NCBI GenBank assembly: GCA_963971285.1
Contig: OZ020247.1
Coordinates: 7,770,614 to 7,834,613, forward strand
DNA from: Astropecten irregularis
Lineage: Eukaryota; Echinodermata; Asteroidea; Paxillosida; Astropectinidae
Direction: 5' to 3'
DNA: 64,000 nucleotides
Part shown: piece after piece, positions 51,669 through 62,551 of the stretch
Layout: every line of letters starts with the position of its first letter
Numbering within the stretch: the stretch's first letter is position 1
Notes under the pieces: model-generated
What the model was told of the DNA's origin: nothing
The model's database searches: none
Seen by the model: the letters and a program-made list of their open reading frames with translations, nothing else
Made by a program: the position numbers and the translations under genes

Positions 51669-54600
51669 GTAAAAAACATACAGTCTAGTGACTAACAATG
51701 AGTAACACTAACAATTAGGGCCTAACATTAATAAGTGAAGGTATTTGGTAATGTTTTTAACTTAGAACTGAATGTAGACTGCCACCATGTTGGTGGAAAT
51801 AAATCCCATTGATAGAACTTAAGGGAATCGAAAGGGCATTAGTGTCTTTTACGCCACCCATTTCAGTATTTATTAATTAGGCCTAACGTTAGGGGGCCTA
51901 CCTTTTTATTTGGGTAAGAAACTGTTGTTGGAAAGAATTCCACTGATGACCATAATTTGTGCACAACTCTATGGGATCAACAGAGGGCGTTTTGAGCAAA
52001 ATGGCTGCCACTGTATTGGAAGTGTACAATTTGTAAGTAAAAAAACCCTGTAAAACTCACTTTTCAGATATGCTACCCCAGTTTTCCACACCTGAGATTG
52101 AAGTTCATCATAATTTGTATCCAATAAGTTAACTCTTGGAGGATATAATCCTTTTCCCGTAATGGTCATCAGTGGAATTCTTTCCTTTGCTTTAAGTAAC
52201 AAATCTCATTTTGAAACAGTTGAATCTAAATAGATCTATACTGAAAATAATATGGGTGGTGTAAAACTAAAAGACACTTAGGCCTACCCCAGATTTGGAG
52301 TTCTACCTTTCCAAAATTAGGCCTACTTCAGCTACTGTGTTACTACAACAGTTCAGCCTCCTTGGAGTAATTGCAAAATACCCCGCCACTGAAAAACCCT
52401 GTGCATAAACATATATGAGCGGTCAAGAACGACATTACACAGATACAATGAGGGAGAGGTGAGTGGCAGGGTATTCTGCAATTGATGTGCCTCCTTTTGT
52501 TGAAATTCTGTAGTCAAAAAATTGATCTACTGTATATGTGGAAACGAGTCACAATCTGCAGTGAGACCTGCAGTAGTAACATAGCGTGCACTGTTGATTC
52601 TCCACTATCGCATGATTCGCATCTGATTGTCGGGCTTCATGTTGCTGTTTTCACTTCAATTTACCCTCAAAACTCCAACAACTTGTCGATTCTGCGTAAA
52701 TTGTTGATTCACTGCTTGATAACATCAAAACACATAGTAGAATTTAGAAGGTTTTAATGGCACTGGTTTACAATAGGAACGTGAATATTTTGCCAGCACC
52801 CTCATTCTTCTGATTGGCCAATTCTCAATACGTCACATCGGCCTCATTTCTTTCTCTAAATGTTATTTTTCCTGAGGTACGTTCCTGCCGGCATGACATA
52901 ATAGAAATTGTCCAATCATGTTAAGGGGATGGCAAAATAGTGTGTGCAGCAAGAATGCTTGTGCTGCAGCTGGCAAAATATACAATGTCTTTACAATAGC
53001 ACCACTGCAGATAAAGAGAACAAAATTATACTTATAATGTGGATCTGTTTGGGGAAACACCATGGAATAATCGTTCGTACTTCGCACTTCTATATCATTC
53101 GCACTTCTCGCAATGATTAAGGTCTCAACGTTTCGACTAGCCTGCACTAGTCCTCATCAGGAAATTATACTTTTTAGTTAAAACTGTTACCAAGCTAGTT
53201 AACACATAGATTGTTTGTATGATAATCCATTTTTGATGTCAGTGAGCTACATGTGAGGCTTGGAAAGTTGGCAGGGTTTCCAGCTTTTTGTGAAAACGTT
53301 TTGAAAATCTTCTCTGTGCGTTGCTCATTTTTGATTCATAACATCATCTTTTCCTGGCTGTGGTGTACATGTACGTAAGGCATCTATTAGACATGTGCAG
53401 ATTGTCAGGAGTGATTCTGTGCAGTCTTTATAACACCCTCTAGCCTCTTTTCTCCATCTCAGTCCCAGGAAGGTGCCATTGAAGTCGTGGACCCTCACGG
53501 CCGGACCCCCCTTCATCTTGCAGTGACGCTGGGTCATCTGGAGAGCGTACGCATCCTACTGCGGCACAATGCACAGGTCAGCTTTGAGAACAAGGATGGC
53601 TGGAATGGTAAGTGGTTTTACTATACAATGTACCTCATAAATATTCATGACCTATAGGCAAATCCCAATTGGTTAATTCACCATCACCTGCCAGTGGATA
53701 TATTTGCTTATCACCAGCGAGTAGGCAGAGGAAAATCTGAAGGAACCGTTACACAGAAACATCTTACAGTGCACGTAACATCTCACTGTGCATCCTAGGA
53801 AAAGTTTGCAGCATGTGTGTGCGAACCTCGACCTACATGAAGTTAATAGCGGCTCACAAACACAAATTCACGTTGCTTACTGATACCGATCTTGACAAAA
53901 TTGGGAATAATTATTTATGAGGTATAGTAAAACAAATATTACATGATTTGAGGGTGGACAGTCGATTCTAGCTCCCGAGGCATTGGAAGTTGACAAACTA
54001 GTTTGTCAAATTCCAACATCGAGGGAAGCTAGAGAGAGATTTGTATACTATTAGTCCTAAGACCTCATGCCCAGATCCTTTCGTGGAAAGTCGGCCCATG
54101 GAATTTTGTGTACAAACTCTTGAAGAAATGAAGAATCGTTTGTGGTTTCCTCAGTCTTGCAGGAGGCCATCAGCACGGGGGACCCTGAGATCGTTCAGAT
54201 TGTCCTCCAACATCGTGACCATCAGAGAGCAACTGCCAGGATCTCAGGGATACCGTACCTCCTGGAGAAACTCAGACAAGTAAGTCATGGTATCCCCTCT
54301 CCCAGTTTGTTGATTAATTATCCCAGACCACAGGCCTTCTGAAGACCAACCTGTGACCTGTTAATCCAAGTTGAGTTGTGTTGATCGTGCCCAGTACCGA
54401 CAAATACGAGATCATTTCACAGTATTGACACCAGTTGTTTATCAAAGTCATCATCATCAATACGGGTGGAGGCATTTACTGCTGCCTTTTCTTCTGGGAT
54501 TAACAATGTTATTTCTTCCTCTTTTCCTTTTTTCTTTTACAGGCCCCTGATTTTTACGTCGAGATGAAATGGGAGTTTACCAGTTGGGGTATGTCTTAAT

Positions 54601-57600
54601 GGATCTTGGTTTTTTTTTTAGTAATTTTTAAGTAATAAACTGCTGCAAACTGCTCATCACCCGAAATAATGACCCTAAATTTATAAAAATGCTTGGAGTT
54701 TAGAGGGTCTGATGCGTTTTGATCCAAGCAGGATCTTAGCCTTCGATAAAGATCCTGCTAGGATCGAAATGCGTCAGGCCCTTCTAACTCCAAGCATTTT
54801 TTAAAATTAAGATAAGATTGCTGATTGAAAATTTATGAATGATTCTGTTTATAAAAAAGAAAACCAAACGAAAGTTTTTTTTAGCCTTTAAGAAAGATCC
54901 TGCTAGGATCGGAACATCATACCTTGTAACTGTACCGTCCTAACTCCAAGCAGACGCATTGAAACAAAAGCTGATTTTAGATTGAATTGTTGCATTGACC
55001 AAAGAGGAGTGAGAGGTTGGTTCATTCGAGGCCTGAAACTTCTCTCTCGGCATTGCCTTTGTTCCCCCACGGTGAGGTTGATTGATTTAGAGGTTGGTTG
55101 ATCGATCGATTTGCCGTGTTTTTTTTTATGTAGTACCATTGATGTCCCGGATCTGTCCACACGACACCTACCGTGTTTGGAAGAGCGGGCCCAACGTGCG
55201 GATAGACACAACGCTGATCGGCTTTGACAACATGACGTGGCTCAGGGGCAGCCGAAGTTTCATCTTCAAGAGCGAAGGTGAGATAAAGAAGGGCGCTAAT
55301 TCTAGATCAGAGCTATGGCTGTGGCTTCGGCTATTCATGTAGTTAGTTTTTAGCCTTTGCTTTGATACAGACAACCGTGTGGTTGCCCTTAGCCATGACT
55401 GTAGTCCTTAATTGGAAAATGTGGCTCTGATCTGAAACTGGTTACTGGACTGTAATGGACCGTTGCGGCTTTGCTCTTAAGCCCAGCCCACCTCAGAAAC
55501 ACCATGTATTTTATAGGCCCCATATGACCCAGTTTGACCAAGGTTATGGATGACGAACGACTCCAATTGGTCAATGAATGTCCTACCAATCACAATGTTC
55601 CATTACTAAGTGGTTGCTCACAGTAAATATGCACTGGAAGCAGTTTGCATTCTAAAAGATCTTCACTGGTTACCAGTCTCTTACAGGATAATCTACAAGC
55701 TTCTATTCATTGTCTATAAGGCTCTCAATGGCAAAGCCCTTCTTACATCATGGATCTCCTCACACCTTACAAACAATCTTGCATGATTCAATCATGTCAC
55801 AAATATCTACTGTCTGAACCTAGGTCACATCGCTCATGGGGGGATAGATCATTTTCAGTAGCAGCTCCTCGCCTGTGGAACCAACTACCTTTACATATTC
55901 GAAGTTCAGAATCCATTTCTTTATTTTTATCTCATGGCCCAGGCTTTCAATTAGTGTTTTCATTAATTTTGTTATGTCCTGTACATGTATGTATAACTTA
56001 TTTTTGTACGTGTTTAGTATTTGCTTTATATTTATTATTTTGTTGTTGTTATTCCTCTGTGTATCTAGCGCCTTGAGCGCCTTTCATTAGGTGTATATGT
56101 GCGCTTTATAAATTCCCATTATTATTATTATTATTATTTTTTTGTGAACGGTTTGTGGTTTTTCAATTTTTGTTGTTGGTCACCTCTGAAGATGATAAGA
56201 AGTTCCAATTCATGGAGATTGACCACGACAAGCGCGTGGTGTATTCAGAGCTTCTGGAGCTCCAGCCCCACCATGACCTGTCCCGAATGCGACCCTCAGA
56301 GGAAGCCATAGCTACAAGATTGACGTCACCCATCACCAACACATTCATCGACACGGAAAAGATCGAATTCACTAGGTAAGTGTCATATTTGGGCCTCCCT
56401 TTCTCGTTATTAAGGTAAACATTTCCAGCCTGAACTGCTTGTTTTGGACCTTGGCCACAAGACAGTGTCCATTGGCTGTCCATTCAGTTTCTGTTGTGAT
56501 CAGTGGTTAAGTGCTTTGTTGTGAAAATAATATTCTCTTCATGGCACCAAATTAGACAGCTTGGTGTAAATTCATGTCCACATATTCTTTAAAGAAACAT
56601 TCAAATACGTGCATTGATTTTTTGTTCTTAAGACATGTAAACAAATTATATATATATATTTTTTTAACCTTCTCTATTCACCTTTTTCAAACTTATCCTT
56701 ACAGGTATGTCATCAAAATGTGTTTGAGGGTAGAAACTTCTGAAATTTAAGATTTCCTCAATTTCCTTGAAAGATTTCAATAGCAGACATGGGCCCTTTC
56801 TCAGACAGCTGGCTGATGGGATTTTATGTTCAAAGTTTTAGCGCAAACGTTCCTACAATGCATTTCTCATAATGATGTTGCTGCTCACTCATGGCCTACT
56901 ATCTGTGAAAGTGTGAGTGTAGGACACATGTGAGCCCTTATGGGAAAACGTTTAAATTCTCAATTTTTCATTAATTTAACTCTAACCCACCTCCGTACCA
57001 CAGTTACCACACATTGTTTTTCCTGTGGTAAGTGTAGTATCCTACGGGTATGCCACAATACACCACAGTGTGGTTTTAATGGTAATGCTTGGTTTATGAT
57101 CCAGTTCCCCCTGTGGAGACTATGGTAATGTACGGTAAGCAGCCCTTGAATTGTGTGATAAGTGCAGTATTTACAGTGGAATTTTGCTTGTTTTTTTTTA
57201 TTCTAGGAACAAAGCAGGCATTTGGGGCTGGAGGCACGATAAGGCCGAGATGATCAACAACTACGACTGTAAAGTATTCAGTGCCTCTAATGTGCAACTC
57301 ATGACCAAGACGAGATCAGAGCATCTAACCAGGGAGGACAAGGAGAAATATAAACAGAGTGAGTGGCTGGGGCTGAGGCTGCGGCTTGCTTGAGCCAGAT
57401 CGTATGCTTAATATCTTATCAGTCATGTTATAGCCTGAGCTTTTTTTGAACACTTTGGCTTTGGCTGAGGTTTTGGCTTTGGCTTTTTCTTTGTGAACCA
57501 AATGTGTAAAATACAGCTTGTGGCTTTGTGTTGATGTTAAGGTTCCATGTTTTGGTTTAAAATTGAGCATAAAGTTTTAAACTGTACCCAAGAGGCAAAA

Positions 57601-60600
57601 GTCTCTAATATGTATGTGTCCCTTACCGTACTATACAATTTATGTACACGCTTAGCTATAAAGATGAAGTTTGGGGGTCGTCTAAAGGCCCACTGAGCAA
57701 CAAGGTCATTCATCTAAGAAATTGTAATTCTTAATCCTAACCCTTCCTGTGCACCTACCACACAAGACAAGAGCTGCTTGTCACACATTATACCACAGCC
57801 ACAGTCTCTATAGGGGGAATGGATCATACACCACACATTACCACACAAACCACACTGTGTTGTGGTGTTTAGGATACCTCACTTAAACGTTTTGTGGTAG
57901 AGTGTGGTATGCATGTGGGTCAGGGTTTATAACCTCATCTTCTGCCGCCAAACATCACAATCTAGACCAAATGGCATTGTCCAAATCTCTTCAGTTTTAC
58001 GAATTAAGTACTAATATTATGAGTATGATTATGTTTTTTTTACGAGTCATTTGGAAGTGAACATTTGAAAGGGTCGCCTTTCTCACTGTTTTTTTTTCAG
58101 ACACAAGTGTCTTTGCGTCGCCCCTTCAGTCCTTGCTGGGGGTTGCCGAGCAACAGCAAGAGGAAATATCGGGACAAGGGGTGAGTGTATCCCATCATGC
58201 ATCACAGCCAGTCATAGTTTGCGAGGTGTTTTTTTTTCATTTTGTCAAATGGCATCACAATGAGCTCAACTTATCAATTTGAAATCTGAGTCGATTCTTA
58301 ATCTTCAGATCAACTTGAACCCAATGATCTGTCTTTAAATAAAAATGTAAAGGTTAATTCAAGCATATTACACAACAACACATATTTTCATGAACAGGAA
58401 TGAGTTGAGGTTAGTGCCGAACAGACCTAGGGAGAGAAACTTAATACTGGTCGGTGCCCAGCATAGACATAAATAACCTTTAGACCGACAGCAGAGGGCG
58501 TGAGCGCGTAATTTTGGAAAACGGACGCCATTTAAAAAACTATGGGCAAAGTGCGCGTAACTCAGTGCGCGAGGCACGCGCGCCGAACGTAAACAATTGA
58601 TTTTATTTCAAAATCTCGCAAATATTCTAAAATAATATTCACGTAATCTCGCGCTAGTTCCCTCTCATAAAATCAAGATGAAATTTCAAACACAAAAGTT
58701 TTCATTAAATCTTTCCATTATTTGAGAAAGTTATATTACTGTGCAATGGTATGTGAGGTATACTGAATGCTCCAATGGGTTTAAAGTGGATATCAATTCG
58801 TTTTCATCTAGAATTTCCCTTTTGAATAAATCCTTTCTATTCAATCGTGCCTAAAAGTAACTTTTTTTGCCCATAGTTTGGCAATAGTCAGGTGCCGTCA
58901 CAATTACGGTACCCCGCCATGCATCGGGACCTGAAATCCTCCTTTTGCTCGCTCTGAATGAAGTTCATTGCAATACATCTGCTTCATATCAATAAAACCT
59001 GGCTTATGGATGCTGTCCATGATCAATATAGATATCGATCATTGTCGATCAGGTTTATGCCAACTACAATCCAGGAAACAATAAAGTGTTTGAAGTTGAT
59101 AGCACAAGGCTCGGGATAACAGAAGCCCAAGACTCTGGGCAAAACCCCAGGCCTGGCCTGGCTTTTCATTGGCTGAACCTAACAAGTTTCCCACTCTTAG
59201 TGTATACCAATGATATATCACATCATAGCAATAATATCTGTGTGCATCTTATAACAACGAGAATCTTTGCTCGTTTTGCATCCACAGACGGATGAGTTTT
59301 CCGTCACCAACCCTGTCAATCCGACAGACATCAAGCCAGAGGAGTACTTTGACGCGGACTTTGACCTGGCCAGCCGGGATGTTGGCCGACCCAAGGAACT
59401 GACCACCAAAGTGCAGAAGTTCCGGGCGACGCTGTGGCTGAGTGAGAACCACCCACTGTCACTGCAGGAGCAGGTGGGCAAAATCTTGATCTCTTCTTTC
59501 ATTTAATTTAATCCCATTTAGCATTTTTGCCATAGCGGGATACAAAGAGTGATATTACCTGGTAAAAGCTTATACCAGGCCTATTGCTAATTTCAGGCAA
59601 CACTTAAAGCTATAGCCTCATACATAGTGATCTAAAAGCCTAATAGCACCGCGCACTTGCGCTAAAAATAGCACAGAATTGAACCTCAGACAAACATTGC
59701 AACCGGCCATGCAAACGTGTGGTGAGTGGGGGGTTATGTGTGCGCGTGCATGCATGGTGTGATGTCATTAGTGCGGAACGCTATTAATAAAACGATAACA
59801 AAACCAGTAATCATGATGCGAAGCATTTCGTCACAAATTTGCCCATTGATTAGAAATCAATAGAAATCGGACAAAAACAGAGAGATGTTGCTCAATTCAA
59901 AGTCTTGTGGTCAATCTACAGGTTCGAATCCAGCCATGGGTTAATGTTGCTTGTGTCCTTGGGCAAGACGCTTTGTCATATATTGCTCCTCTTCACCCAG
60001 GTGTAAATGGGTACCTGTGAGGGTAGAGACGGCTTTGTGGTTTGATTAGCCTCTGTGCACTGAATACGGTAGCCGGGGCTGTATACTCCCCATGGAGTTG
60101 AGATGGTTTCAGGAATGTAAATTATGGCCCAATGATCATGGACAATAATATGTAAAACGCATGAAGAATCTTTTATTATTATCCGCTATTATTATTATTT
60201 TCCAGCTTTGAAAGGAAACTTTGTAATTGCTTGAGTTTGTGTGGGTCCATGACATTGGACATCGATTCATGCCTCGTGTGTGTGTTTCTGATCATTGAGA
60301 CAGGTTTTGTCCTTGTCATTGTCTGTAGGTATTACCCATCATTGACCTGATGGCCATCAGTAATGCTCACTTTGCTAAGCTAAGAGACTTCATTACGCTA
60401 CAACTCCCTGCCGGATTCCCCGTCAAGATAGGTAAGCACTGGTCCATCTGTCGGTAGAGTAGCCCAGGGGACAATTTCATGGCCCTGCTTAGCACAAACA
60501 TTTGCTAACCATGAAATAACCATGAAATTCCTGTCAGGAAAGACAGGATTAACAACCAATTGTTCATGTGTTGTGTTGTTTGGGTGTTGTTCACTGACCA

Positions 60601-62551
60601 TGAATATCAAATGGAATTTCTAATGGCGGTTTGTTTTATTGAGCTAGACATTTTGTGCTAAGCAGTTTTTGTGTGCTTAATAGCTCCATGAAATTGTTGG
60701 CTGCCTGTCTCTGCCTGTTCAGAAAGGCTGTCCTAGACTTACTATGACTGGCCTTCAACAATGCTCTTCTTCTAGTTTCAAAGTCATTGTGACACAGATT
60801 TACTTTATCCCTGCCAATTTGTCGGTTAAGCTGGTATTAAAATGACTGCACTAGAAGGTAGGTGCATGGGTTCGAATCCCGCCCTACCTGTATTTTGGTT
60901 TTTTTGGCACTTGGGGGAAAATACTAAAGGCTAAAGCACTTCAACACATCAGAAATAGAAAAGCCTCATAATAATTTTTAAGAAATGCACAGCTTTGAAA
61001 TGTTCTTCCATTTGTTTTTTTATTTGTTTGTTTTATATTCATTTGTTTATTAATTTTCCTGTTCGTCCGTTTGGCTGTGTTTCCGTTTCTTTTTATACCA
61101 TTTATGCTGTTATTGTTGAACTCTGCAGAAATACCTCTATTCCACATTCTGAACGCCTCCATCACCTTCGGGAACCTGTACGCCAACCGGGAACCGGTGA
61201 CGGGGGTGACCAATGTCGTGGTCCAAGACCTGGATAACCCAGAGGCTGTCCCGGCCGATGGGGTGGGCGGAGAGGAGGACAGGGGCGCGGAGGCCGAGGC
61301 CCCCATGACAGTCTGCTCCGTGGAGCCCTCAGTGTTTGATGTGCCGCAGGGCTACGGTCTGTACCAGAGCGGAGAGGTCAGATACGGGGAAGATGAGCTG
61401 CTACAGCTGGCCATCCAGCAGAGCCTGATGGAGGGCAGTAGCGACGACCAGGTGAGAGGACAATTTAGACAGTTTCTGGTGAAACATTCCCAGTCTGATG
61501 GACATGCTCTCTAACCTCAGTTCCAGAGACTCGAGCCTGGCCAACCGTGAAAGCTTGTAGCACTTTCCGTATTAACCCTAAATCTATCTTCATACCATAG
61601 TTCACCATACATTGTGTTTCTCCTGTGGTAAGTGTGGTATCCTGAATACCACAATACATCACAGCTGAAAACCAGCATCCTCAGAGTTTGGCAACTGATC
61701 AACTTCTAGAATATGAACAGAGCAAACTATTTGGATCGCCGATTGCTCACCACCATTTCTTCTCAGAACCACACACTCATAGAAGAGATTCTTGTACATG
61801 TACATGGTGCTACCGCAAACCTTATACCCTATCTTGTGCAAGCTGGTTTAACTTCTTGACTTCTGTTTTTTTTTCATCCCTTGATTTCCTGATTCAAAGA
61901 TGGCCATTCTGGACTCTGTGGGGAGAGATTCGTCACGGAGGAGTGTTGAGGATCAGCTCCTAGAAAGGTTAGTTCAGTCTGCCCCCTTTCATTGAAACAA
62001 TCTTCTGTAAAACCGTCTTCAAGATCTGGGCCCAATGTCATGGCTCTGCTTATTGTTAGCGTAGAATCTGTGCTTAGGGAAGCAGGAAATTCTCTGCGTA
62101 TGAGATCTTATTTCATGGATTAGCAAGAATTTACAGTTGTGTGTTTGCGAAGTTTGCACAACTAAGGATCCAGGGAATACTCACACAAACATGGTGTGAT
62201 TCCTTCTGTGCATCAGTGAGACATTTTGTGCCACAATTGGATGTTTGAATTTTTCCCGTTTTTTTTTTTTTCAGAGCGATCCAGGAGAGTCTTCTCTGCA
62301 ACCGGCTGGACGGAGACTCAAAACCCTCGGACACGTCAGAAAACCCAACCTTTGAACCGGTCACAGTCACGGCCAATTCCTTCCACCCGACGTCCCCGAG
62401 GCCTCTCCCGTCCCGGCCGAGCGAGGGCGCCGATCAGCTTGAACTGGCCCTGCAGCTGTCCCAGCAGGAGATGATGGAGGCGGAGAAGCTGCGCAAGCAA
62501 GAAGAGGAGGAGCTGGCCATGATCCTCCAGCTGTCACTCACCGAAAAATGA
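51552..62551 (+). CDS. ANKRD13: ankyrin repeat domain-containing protein 13 (A/B/D type), complete, 13 exons
   Basis: Spliced CDS of 1950 nt, 649 residues, close to the 590-630 residues usual for ANKRD13A/B/D. Exons: 51552-51668, 53463-53607, 54155-54279, 54543-54588, 55134-55277, 56192-56375, 57207-57358, 58101-58180, 59288-59473, 60329-60431, 61129-61451, 61900-61967, 62275-62551. All introns are GT-AG and phases match. Ankyrin repeats occupy residues about 16-114, the GPCR-chaperone domain about 145-470, and ubiquitin-interacting motifs about 515-530, 551-566, 611-627 and 635-649. In vertebrates A, B and D bind Lys63-linked ubiquitin on cell-surface receptors such as EGFR and affect internalisation; ANKRD13C lacks the UIMs and acts as a receptor chaperone in the ER. 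The UIMs exclude a C-type protein. The ATG has a strong context (A at -3, G at +4). Confidence 0.95.
51930..52185 (+). mobile_element. hAT-like MITE, second copy, in ANKRD13 intron 1
   Basis: 256 bp, the same length as the copy at 46995 and highly similar along its whole length, with the same perfect terminal repeats. Flanks ctgttgtt and tttgcttt do not match, so its target duplication is lost or recombined. Confidence 0.78.
52357..52492. repeat. inverted-repeat element in ANKRD13 intron 1
   Basis: About 136 bp. Left arm attgcaaaataccccgccac, right arm inverse of attgcagaataccctgccac. Centre not recognised. Confidence 0.5.
53040..53165. repeat. dispersed repeat, copy 2, ANKRD13 intron 1
   Basis: Contains ggaaacaccatggaataat, ttcgcacttct and caacgtttcgactagcctgc; homologous to 16438-16570. 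Confidence 0.5.
53463..53607 (+). CDS. ANKRD13: ANKRD13 exon 2 (ankyrin repeat)
   Basis: Encodes residues 40-87 plus one base of codon 88. It contains a canonical ankyrin repeat ([20 protein letters not shown], residues 51-70). Acceptor atctcag, donor aatg|gtaagt. Confidence 0.94.
54155..54279 (+). CDS. ANKRD13: ANKRD13 exon 3 (second ankyrin repeat)
   Basis: Residues 88-129, including [20 protein letters not shown]. Acceptor tttcctcag; donor acaa|gtaagt fixes the end three codons before the conserved APDFYV of the next exon. Confidence 0.93.
54543..54588 (+). CDS. ANKRD13: ANKRD13 exon 4 (short, [15 protein letters not shown])
   Basis: A 46-nt exon too short to stand out as an open frame. 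It encodes [15 protein letters not shown], one of the most conserved stretches of the family, and ends in phase 1 (tggg|gtatgt). Acceptor ttcttttacag. Confidence 0.93.
54640..54955. repeat. gatcctgctaggatc dispersed repeat, two units in ANKRD13 intron 4
   Basis: The first unit (54640-54805) has both arms around the core; a second partial right arm lies at 54880-54955. Same words as at 21995. Confidence 0.6.
55134..55277 (+). CDS. ANKRD13: ANKRD13 exon 5 (start of GPCR-chaperone domain)
   Basis: Residues 145-192. It carries [20 protein letters not shown] and GFDNMTW, the beginning of the Pfam GPCR_chapero_1 region. Acceptor ttatgtag, donor gaag|gtgaga. Confidence 0.93.
55456..55606. repeat. 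relative of the 63464 element, in ANKRD13 intron 5
   Basis: Shares tggaccgtt.cggctttg, taagccc.gcccacc, agtttgac and ctccaattggt with 63464-63626 in the same order. The right terminus is not clear. Confidence 0.4.
55646..56137 (+). mobile_element. L2/CR1-like LINE, 3' end, frame-broken
   Basis: Translates to [20 protein letters not shown] and, after a frame change near 55750, [20 protein letters not shown], the C-terminal reverse-transcriptase tail typical of L2/CR1-type non-LTR retrotransposons. A 3' UTR follows with gcgccttgagcgcc, gcgctttataaa and an (att)n tail. 5'-truncated, dead copy inside ANKRD13 intron 5. Confidence 0.85.
56192..56375 (+). CDS. ANKRD13: ANKRD13 exon 6
   Basis: Residues 193-253, with [18 protein letters not shown] and [19 protein letters not shown]. 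The acceptor is cctctgaag, an AAG rather than CAG. Donor ctag|gtaagt, phase 2. Confidence 0.92.
57003..57140. repeat. accacac repeat, copy 2, ANKRD13 intron 6
   Basis: Shares ttaccacacattgtttttcc, gtggtaagtgtagtatcct and tttatgatccagttcccc with the copy at 6281. Confidence 0.6.
57207..57358 (+). CDS. ANKRD13: ANKRD13 exon 7
   Basis: Residues 254-304, with [20 protein letters not shown], a hallmark GWR.DKAE motif of the family, and [12 protein letters not shown]. Acceptor tttattctag, donor caga|gtgagt. Confidence 0.93.
57781..57910. repeat. accacac repeat, copy 3 (inverted), ANKRD13 intron 7
   Basis: Inverse orientation to the copy at 57003, about 640 bp away across exon 7, so the two could pair in the pre-mRNA around that exon. 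Confidence 0.5.
58101..58180 (+). CDS. ANKRD13: ANKRD13 exon 8
   Basis: Residues 305-331. [20 protein letters not shown] matches the 'PLESLLG..E' segment of vertebrate ANKRD13. Acceptor ttttttcag, donor aaggg|gtgagt, phase 0. Confidence 0.9.
59288..59473 (+). CDS. ANKRD13: ANKRD13 exon 9
   Basis: Sixty-two codons, residues 332-393, phase 0 at both ends. It contains [20 protein letters not shown] and [19 protein letters not shown], strongly conserved. Acceptor catccacag, donor gcag|gtgggc. Confidence 0.94.
59641..59787. mobile_element. inverted-repeat element, copy 2, in ANKRD13 intron 9
   Basis: Shares gcacttgcgctaaaaata, ctcagacaaacattgcaa and tgtcattagtgcggaacgc with 26686-26873 in the same order; its centre is shorter. 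Confidence 0.5.
59905..60200 (+). mobile_element. tRNA-related SINE in ANKRD13 intron 9
   Basis: A box-B-like ggttcgaatcc at about 59931 is followed by ccttgggcaagacgctttg, ctcttcacccaggtgtaaat and gggtacctgtgagg, then a tail of (att)n near 60170-60200. The body words recur in SINEs of many marine invertebrates, from memory. No box A recognised. Confidence 0.6.
60329..60431 (+). CDS. ANKRD13: ANKRD13 exon 10
   Basis: Residues 394-427. [20 protein letters not shown] and [11 protein letters not shown] close the chaperone domain. Acceptor gtctgtag, donor atag|gtaagc, phase 1. Confidence 0.94.
60469..60698. repeat. fold-back type element in ANKRD13 intron 10
   Basis: 230 bp; ends ggacaatttcatggccctgc and the inverse of aacaatttcatggagctatt, followed on both sides by gcttagcacaaa. 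Same general end motif as the other aatttcat elements. Confidence 0.55.
60840..60945 (+). mobile_element. SINE fragment with box B
   Basis: ggtgcatgggttcgaatccc resembles a box B and is followed by a T-rich stretch. No complete tRNA domain. In ANKRD13 intron 10. Confidence 0.35.
61129..61451 (+). CDS. ANKRD13: ANKRD13 exon 11 (end of chaperone domain, UIM1)
   Basis: A 323-nt exon, residues 428-535. [18 protein letters not shown] ends the conserved domain. An acidic Gly/Ala/Glu-rich linker follows, then UIM1 ([18 protein letters not shown]) with the Ala and Ser of the UIM consensus. It is GC-rich compared with its introns. Acceptor ctctgcag, donor ccag|gtgaga. Confidence 0.95.
61594..61668. 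repeat. accacac repeat, truncated copy 4, ANKRD13 intron 11
   Basis: Contains gtggtaagtgtggtatcctg and accacaatacatcacag; only the first half of the repeat is present. Confidence 0.5.
61900..61967 (+). CDS. ANKRD13: ANKRD13 exon 12 (start of UIM2)
   Basis: A 68-nt exon, residues 536-557. It begins [10 protein letters not shown] and ends SVEDQLLE, the acidic start of UIM2. The acceptor gattcaaag lacks a C before AG but follows a T-rich tract. Donor aaag|gttagt, phase 2. Removing the exon would break the frame (68 nt). Confidence 0.87.
62028..62173. repeat. fold-back type element, truncated copy, in ANKRD13 intron 12
   Basis: Starts gggcccaatgtcatggctct and runs to caactaaggatccagg. Homologous to 27376-27551 in inverse orientation, lacking the other terminus. 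Confidence 0.55.
62275..62551 (+). CDS. ANKRD13: ANKRD13 exon 13 (rest of UIM2, UIM3, UIM4, stop)
   Basis: Ninety-one codons after the split codon, stop TGA at 62549-62551. It completes UIM2 ([10 protein letters not shown]), then has a Pro/Ser/Thr-rich linker, UIM3 ([20 protein letters not shown]) and UIM4 ([15 protein letters not shown]). The terminal LQLSLT[ED]K matches vertebrate ANKRD13A closely. Acceptor is a run of T then cag. Confidence 0.95.
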
